Shown: positions 54,594 to 64,000 of the stretch, in pieces
How the letters are laid out: every line of letters starts with the position of its first letter
How positions within the stretch are numbered: position 1 is the first letter of the stretch
Source: Eledone cirrhosa
Taxonomy: Eukaryota > Mollusca > Cephalopoda > Octopoda > Eledonidae
NCBI GenBank assembly: GCA_964016885.1
Contig: OZ024747.1
Span: 61,062,397-61,126,396 of the forward strand
Length of the DNA: 64,000 bases
Reading direction: 5' to 3'
Translations under genes and position numbers: made by a program
Notes under the pieces: model-generated
What the model saw: the letters and a program-made list of their open reading frames with translations, nothing else
The model's database searches: none
Told to the model about the DNA's origin: nothing

Positions 54594-57500
54594 CATGCAT
54601 GCGTGGAACAGGGACGTTAAACGATGATGATGATGATAATGATGACACATATATAGAGACATTAATATGAACATATATACATATATAGAGACATTGATAT
54701 GAACATGTACACATACATAGAAACACTGATATGAACATATACACATATATAGAGACACTGATTTGGACATATACACATATATAGAGACACTAATATGAAC
54801 ATATACACATATATAGAGACATTGATATGGACATATACACATATATAGAGACATTGATATGAACATATACACATATATAGAGACATTGATGTGGACATAT
54901 ACACATATATAGAGACACTGATATGGACATATACACCCATGCAAGCGTGGAACAGGGACGTTAAACGATGATGATGATGATGATGACACATATATAGAGA
55001 CATTAATATGAACATATATACATATATAGAGACATTGATATGAACATATACACATACATAGAAACACTGATATGACATATACACATATATAGAGACACTG
55101 ATATGGACATATACATATATATAGAGACAATAATATGAACATATACACATATATAGAGACACTAATATGAACATATACACATATATAGAGACATTGATAT
55201 GGACATATACACATATATAGAGACATTGATATGAACATATACACATATACAGAGACACTGATATGAACATATACACATATATACAGACATTGATATGGAC
55301 ATATACACATATATACAGACATTGATATGAACATATACACATATATAGAGACACTATGGACATATACACATACATAGAGACACTGATATGGACATATACA
55401 CATATATAGAGACATTAATATGAACATATACACATATACAGAGACACTAATATGAACATATACACATATATACAGACATTGATATGGACATATACACATA
55501 CATAGAAACACTGATATGACATTTACACATATATAGAGACACTGATATGGACATATACACCCATGCAAGCGTGGAACAGGGACGTTAAACGATGATGATG
55601 ATGATGATGACGATGACACATATATAGAGACATTGATATGAACATATACACATACATAGAAACACTGATATGACAAATACACATATATAGAGACACTGAT
55701 ATGAACATATACACATATATAGAAACACTGATATGAACATATACACATATATAGAGACATTGTTATGAACATATACACATATATAGAGACACTGATATGG
55801 ACATATACACATATATAGAGACATTGATATGAACATATACACATAAATACAGATATTGATATGGACATATACACATATATAGAGACACTGATATGGACAT
55901 ATACACATATATAGAGACATTGATATGAACATATACACATATACAGAGACACTGATATGAACATATACACATATATACAGACATTGATATGAACATATAC
56001 ACATTATAGAGACACTATGGACATATACACATACATAGAGACACTGATATGGACATATACACATATATAGAGACATTAATATGAACATATACACATATAT
56101 AGAGACATTGATATGGACATATACACATATATAGAGACACTGATATGGACATATACACATATATAGAGACACTGATATGGACATATACACATATATAGAG
56201 ACACTAATATGAACATATACACATATATAGAAACACTGATATGAACATATACACATATATAGAGACATTGATATGGACAGATACACATATATAGAGACAT
56301 TGATATGAACATATACACATATACAGAGACACTGATATGAACATATACACATATATACAGACATTGATATGGACATATACACATATATAGAGACACTGAT
56401 ATGGACATATACACCCATGCAAGCGTGGAACAGGGATGTTAAACGATGATGATGATGATGATGACACATATATAGAGACATTAATATGAACATATATACA
56501 TATATAGAGACATTGATATGAACATATGCACATACATAGAAACACTGATATGATATATACACATATATAGAGACACTGATATGGACATATACGTATATAT
56601 AGAGACACTAATATGAACATATACACATATATAGAAACACTGATATGAACATATATACATATATAGAGACATTGATATGAACATATACACATATATAGAG
56701 ACATTGATATCAACATATACACATATAGAGACATTGATATGGACATATACACATATATAGAGACACTAATATGAACATATACACATATATAGAGACACTA
56801 ATATGAACATATACACATATATAGAGACATTGATATGGACATATACACATATATATAGAGACATTGATATGAACATATACACATATATACAGACATTGAT
56901 GTGGACATATACACATATATAGAGACACTGATATGGACATATACACCCATGCAAGCGTGGAACAGGGACGTTAAACGATGATGATGATGATGATGATGAC
57001 ACATATATAGAGACACTAATATAAACATATACACATATATAGAGACATTGATATGAACATATACACATATACAGAGACACTGATATGAACATATATACAG
57101 ACATTGATATGGACATATACACATATATAGAGACACTGATATGGACATATAGACCCATGCAAGCGTGGAACAGGGACGTTAAACGATGATGATGATGATG
57201 ATGACACATATATAGACATTAATATGAACATATATACATATATAGAGACATTGATATGAACATATACACATACATAGAAACACTGATATGACATATACAC
57301 ATATATAGAGACACTGATATGGACATATACATATATATAGAGACACTAATATGAACATATACACATATATAGAAACACTGATATGAACATATACACATAT
57401 ATAGAGACATTGATATGAACATATACACATATACAGAGACACTGATATGAACATATACACATATATACAGACATTGATATGGACATATACACATATATAG

Positions 57501-59426
57501 AGACACTGATATGGACATATACACCCATGCAAGCGTGGAACAGGGACGTTAAACGATGATGATGATGATGATGATGACGATGACACATATATAGAGACAC
57601 TAATATGAACATATACACATATTTAGAGACACTATGGACATATACACATACATAGAGACACTGATATGGACATATACACATATATACAGACATTAATATG
57701 AATATATACACATATATAGAGACATTGATATGAACATATACACATATACAGAGACACTGATATGAACATATACACAGATATACAGACATTGATATGGACA
57801 TATACACATATATAGAGACATTGATATGAACATATACACATATTTAGAGACACTATGGACATATACACATACATAGAGACACTGATATGGACATATACAC
57901 ATATATACAGACATTAATATGAATATATACACATATATAGAGACATTGATATGAACATATACACATATACAGAGACACTGATATGAACATATACACATAT
58001 ATACAGACATTGATATGGACATATACACATATATAGAGACATTGATATGAACATATACACATATATAGAGACACTATGGACATATACACATACATAGAGA
58101 CACTGATATGGACATATACACATATATAGAGACATTAATATGAATATATACATATATACAGAGACACTGATATGAACATATACACATATATACAGACATT
58201 GATATGGACATATACACATATATAGAGACACTGATATGGACATATACACCCATGCAAGCGTGGAACAGGGACGTTGAACGATGATGATGATGATGATGAC
58301 ACATATATAGACATTAATATGAACATATATACATATATAGAGACATTGATATGAACATATACACATACATAGATACACATATATAGAGACACTGATATGG
58401 ACATATACATATATATAGACAGTAATATGAACATATACACATATATAGAGACATTGATATGAACATATACACATATATAGAGACACTAATATGAACATAT
58501 ACACATATATAGAGAGATTGATTGGGACATATACACATATATAGAGACACTGATATGGACATATACACATATATAGAGACATTGATATGAACATATACAC
58601 ATATACAGAGACACTGATATGAACATATACACATATATACAGACATTGATATGAACATATACACATTATAGAGACACTATGGACATATACACATACATAG
58701 AGACACTGATATGGACATATACACATATATAGAGACATTAATATGAACATATACACATATATAGAGACATTGATATGGACATATACACATATATAGAGAC
58801 ACTGATATGGACATATACACATATATAGAGACACTGATATGGACATATACACATATATAGAGACACTAATATGAACATATACACATATATAGAAACACTG
58901 ATATGAACATATACACATATATAGAGACATTGATATGGACATATACACATATATAGAGACATTGATATGAACATATACACATATACAGAGACACTGATAT
59001 GAACATATACACATATTTAGAGACACTATGGACATATACACATACATAGAGACACTGATATGGTCATATACACATATATAGAGACATTGATATGAACATA
59101 TACACATATATAGAGACACTGATATGGACATATACACATATATAGAGACACTGATATTAACATATACACATATATAGAGACATTGATATGGACATATACA
59201 CATATATAGAGACATGGATATGGACTTATACACATATATAGAGACATTGATATGGACATATACACATATATAGAGACATTGATATGGACATATACACATA
59301 TATAGAGACATTGATATGGACATAAACACATATATAGAGTCATTGATATGAACATAGACACATATACAGAGACACTTATATGAACATATACACATATATA
59401 TAGACATTGATATGGACATATACACC
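54594..59426. repeat. 4.8-kb higher-order repeat, copy 3, complete (4,833 bp)
   Basis: Intervals are 344, 624, 854, 532, 208, 370, 725 and 1176 bp. It matches copy 1 over its full length, offset 7,435 bp in the right-hand part. Confidence 0.9.
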
Positions 59427-62400
59427 CATGCATGCGTGGAACAGGGACGTTAAACGATGATGATGATGATAATGATGACACATATATAGAGACATTAATA
59501 TGAACATATATACATATATAGAGACATTGATATGAACATGTACACATACATAGAAACACTGATATGAACATATACACATATATAGAGACACTGATTTGGA
59601 CATATACACATATATAGAGACACTAATATGAACATATACACATATATAGAGACATTGATATGGACATATACACATATATAGAGACATTGATATGAACATA
59701 TACACATATATAGAGACATTGATGTGGACATATACACATATATAGAGACACTGATATGGACATATACACCCATGCAAGCGTGGAACAGGGACGTTAAACG
59801 ATGATGATGATGATGATGACACATATATAGAGACATTAATATGAACATATATACATATATAGAGACATTGATATGAACATATACACATACATAGAAACAC
59901 TGATATGACATATACACATATATAGAGACACTGATATGGACATATACATATATATAGAGACAATAATATGAACATATACACATATATAGAGACACTAATA
60001 TGAACATATACACATATATAGAGACATTGATATGGACATATACACATATATAGAGACATTGATATGAACATATACACATATACAGAGACACTGATATGAA
60101 CATATACACATATATACAGACATTGATATGGACATATACACATATATACAGACATTGATATGAACATATACACATATATAGAGACACTATGGACATATAC
60201 ACATACATAGAGACACTGATATGGACATATACACATATATAGAGACATTAATATGAACATATACACATATACAGAGACACTAATATGAACATATACACAT
60301 ATATACAGACATTGATATGGACATATACACATACATAGAAACACTGATATGACATATACACATATATAGAGACACTGATATGGACATATACACCCATGCA
60401 AGCGTGGAACAGGGACGTTAAACGATGATGATGATGATGATGACGATGACACATATATAGAGACATTGATATGAACATATACACATACATAGAAACACTG
60501 ATATGACAAATACACATATATAGAGACACTGATATGAACATATACACATATATAGAAACACTGATATGAACATATACACATATATAGAGACATTGTTATG
60601 AACATATACACATATATAGAGACACTGATATGGACATATACACATATATAGAGACATTGATATGAACATATACACATAAATACAGATATTGATATGGACA
60701 TATACACATATATAGAGACACTGATATGGACATATACACATATATAGAGACATTGATATGAACATATACACATATACAGAGACACTGATATGAACATATA
60801 CACATATATACAGACATTGATATGAACATATACACATTATAGAGACACTATGGACATATACACATACATAGAGACACTGATATGGACATATACACATATA
60901 TAGAGACATTAATATGAACATATACACATATATAGAGACATTGATATGGACATATACACATATATAGAGACACTGATATGGACATATACACATATATAGA
61001 GACACTGATATGGACATATACACATATATAGAGACACTAATATGAACATATACACATATATAGAAACACTGATATGAACATATACACATATATAGAGACA
61101 TTGATATGGACATATACACATATATAGAGACATTGATATGAACATATACACATATACAGAGACACTGATATGAACATATACACATATATACAGACATTGA
61201 TATGGACATATACACATATATAGAGACACTGATATGGACATATACACCCATGCAAGCGTGGAACAGGGATGTTAAACGATGAGGATGATGATGATGACAC
61301 ATATATAGAGACATTAATATGAACATATATACATATATAGAGACATTGATATGAACATATGCACATACATAGAAACACTGATATGATATATACACATATA
61401 TAGAGACACTGATATGGACATATACGTATATATAGAGACACTAATATGAACATATACACATATATAGAAACACTGATATGAACATATATACATATATAGA
61501 GACATTGATATGAACATATACACATATATAGAGACATTGATATGAACATATACACATATAGAGACATTGATATGGACATATACACATATATAGAGACACT
61601 AATATGAACATATACACATATATAGAGACACTAATATGAACATATACACATATATAGAGACATTGATATGGACATATACACATATATATAGAGACATTGA
61701 TATGAACATATACACATATATACAGACATTGATGTGGACATATACACATATATAGAGACACTGATATGGACATATACACCCATGCAAGCGTGGAACAGGG
61801 ACGTTAAACGATGATGATGATGATGATGACACATATATAGACATTAATATGAACATATATACATATATAGAGACATTGATATGAACATATACACATACAT
61901 AGAAACACTGATATGACATATACACATATATAGAGACACTGATATGGACATATACATATATATAGAGACACTAATATGAACATATACACATATATAGAAA
62001 CACTGATATGAACATATACACATATATAGAGACATTGATATGAACATATACACATATACAGAGACACTGATATGAACATATACACATATATACAGACATT
62101 GATATGGACATATACACATATATAGAGACACTGATATGGACATATACACCCATGCAAGCGTGGAACAGGGACGTTAAACGATGATGATGATGATGATGAT
62201 GACGATGACACATATATAGAGACACTAATATGAACATATACACATATTTAGAGACACTATGGACATATACACATACATAGAGACACTGATATGGACATAT
62301 ACACATATATACAGACATTAATATGAATATATACACATATATAGAGACATTGATATGAACATATACACATATACAGAGACACTGATATGAACATATACAC

Positions 62401-64000
62401 AGATATACAGACATTGATATGGACATATACACATATATAGAGACATTGATATGAACATATACACATATTTAGAGACACTATGGACATATACACATACATA
62501 GAGACACTGATATGGACATATACACATATATACAGACATTAATATGAATATATACACATATATAGAGACATTGATATGAACATATACACATATACAGAGA
62601 CACTGATATGAACATATACACATATATACAGACATTGATATGGACATATACACATATATAGAGACATTGATATGAACATATACACATATATAGAGACACT
62701 ATGGACATATACACATACATAGAGACACTGATATGGACATATACACATATATAGAGACATTAATATGAATATATACATATATACAGAGACACTGATATGA
62801 ACATATACACATATATACAGACATTGATATGGACATATACACATATATAGAGACACTGATATGGACATATACACCCATGCAAGCGTGGAACAGGGACGTT
62901 GAACGTTGATGATGATGATGATGACACATATATAGACATTAATATGAACATATATACATATATAGAGACATTGATATGAACATATACACATACATAGATA
63001 CACATATATAGAGACACTGATATGGACATATACATATATATAGACAGTAATATGAACATATACACATATATAGAGACATTGATATGAACATATACACATA
63101 TATAGCGACACTAATATGAACATATACACATATATAGAGAGATTGATTGGGACATATACACATATATAGAGACATTGATATGAACATATTCACATATACA
63201 GAGACACTGATATGAACATATACACATATATACAGACATTGATATGGACATATACACATATATAGAGACATTGATATGAACATATACACATATATAGAGA
63301 CACTATGGACATATACACATACATAGAGACACTTATATGGACATATACACATATATAGAGACATTAATATGAACATATACACATATATAGAGACACTGAT
63401 ATGAACATATACACATATATACAGACATTGATATGGACATATACACATATATAGAGACATTGATATGAACATATACACATATATAGAGACACTGATATGG
63501 ACATATACACATAAATAGAGACACTGATATGGACATATACATATATATAGAGACACTAATATGAACATATACACATATATAGAGACACTGATATGAACAT
63601 ATACACATATATACAGACATTGATATGGACATATACACATATATAGAGACATTGATATGAACATATACACATATATAGAGACACTGATATGGACATATAC
63701 ACATATATAGAGACACTGATATGGACATATACATATATATAGAGACACTAATATGAACATATACACATATATAGAGACACTGATATATACATATACACAT
63801 ATATACAGACATTGATATGGACATATACACATATATAGAGACATTGATATGAACATATACACATATATAGAGACACTGATATGGACATATACACATATAT
63901 AGAGACACTGATATTAACATATACACATATATAGAGACATTGATATGGACATATACACATATATAGAGACATGGATATGGACTTATACACATATATAGAG
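59427..64000. repeat. 4.8-kb higher-order repeat, copy 4, partial and rearranged
   Basis: Intervals are 344, 624, 854, 532, 370 and 725 bp; the 208-bp interval is missing between 61781 and 62151. After about 63150 the monomer order departs from copies 1 and 3, and the ATGGATATGGACTTATACAC segment arrives about 130 bp late. The window ends inside the unit. Confidence 0.85.

Larger units (their letters stand above)
26014..62930 (+). repeat. About 65 embedded dispersed-repeat 3-prime cores with (GAT)n tails
   Basis: CCATGCAAGCGTGGAACAGG, then GACGTTAAACG and (ATG)4-9 ACACATATATAG recurs at irregular but patterned intervals. The first cores are at 26014, 26660, 27710, 28367 and 29417; the last at 61249, 61781, 62151 and 62876. 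All are in plus orientation. The sequence corresponds to the 3-prime end of the dispersed repeat (compare 3412-3462). A variant with CATGCATGCG marks 34774, 42104, 47127, 51992, 54594 and 59427, each followed by the next core exactly 344 bp later. Tail length and a GACGATGACAC variant distinguish positions in the higher-order repeat. Confidence 0.95.
25005..64000. repeat. 32-bp satellite, ~39 kb, continuing past the window edge
   Basis: A representative monomer is 25860-25891, beginning GAGACACTGATATGGAC and ending in ATACACATATATA. Variants include CATTG for CACTG, GAAC for GGAC, TAATATGAAC, and ACAGAGAC or ACAGACATT at the junction. The minus-strand monomer has no TAA, TAG or TGA in any phase. 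Because 32 is not a multiple of three, a minus-strand frame cycles through all three phases, giving a 32-residue pseudo-protein repeat (with MCICPYQCLYICVYVHI). Frames end mostly at the TAATATG variant, which creates a TAG. No gene is supported anywhere in this interval. Confidence 0.97.

Noticed and set aside
25005..64000. Telomeric or subtelomeric array
   Set aside because: No TTAGGG-type telomere repeat was noticed; a centromeric or interstitial satellite remains possible but cannot be judged from sequence alone.

Overview
This window reads as non-coding, repeat-dominated eukaryotic nuclear DNA. The best guess for the source is a coleoid cephalopod, probably an octopod. That call rests on recognising tRNA-derived SINEs and a dispersed repeat ending in a short core plus a (GAT)n tail, which I know as typical of octopus and squid genomes; no database search was possible. 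I found no convincing protein-coding gene, tRNA or rRNA. Every long open frame is produced by tandem-repeat periodicity.

Layout. 1-14.9 kb is AT-rich intergenic DNA holding SINEs, dispersed-repeat copies in both orientations, a near-complete 235-bp inverted repeat (3741-3975), several small tandem arrays (2.04, 2.55, 3.03, 7.46, 8.49, 9.9, 12.64 and 14.06 kb) and one decayed LINE reverse-transcriptase C-terminus (about 12.2-12.45 kb, minus strand). 15.0-16.76 kb is a 48-bp minisatellite of about 36 units. 17.2-18.46 kb holds a roughly 22-bp array that passes into a 19-bp array and is interrupted by a SINE. 18.5-21.1 kb holds SINEs, dispersed-repeat pieces and long TA/TATG microsatellites. 21.57-24.97 kb is a degenerate ATC/CAC triplet array of about 3.4 kb. 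From about 25.0 kb to the right edge lies a 39-kb satellite with a 32-bp monomer, punctuated by about 65 copies of a dispersed-repeat 3-prime core and organised into higher-order repeats of 1,707, 1,668 and 4,833 bp.

The unifying observation is that one dispersed repeat family appears to have supplied several different tandem arrays here. Its 48-51 bp internal module is amplified at 3.0 and 15.0 kb, its adjacent 47-bp module at 7.5 kb, its triplet tail apparently at 21.6-25.0 kb, and its terminal core is embedded in the 32-bp satellite. The right half of the satellite consists of near-identical 4.8-kb units that differ by indels equal to one monomer or one core-to-core interval, which points to recent unequal exchange. 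Assembly error in such DNA cannot be excluded from sequence alone.
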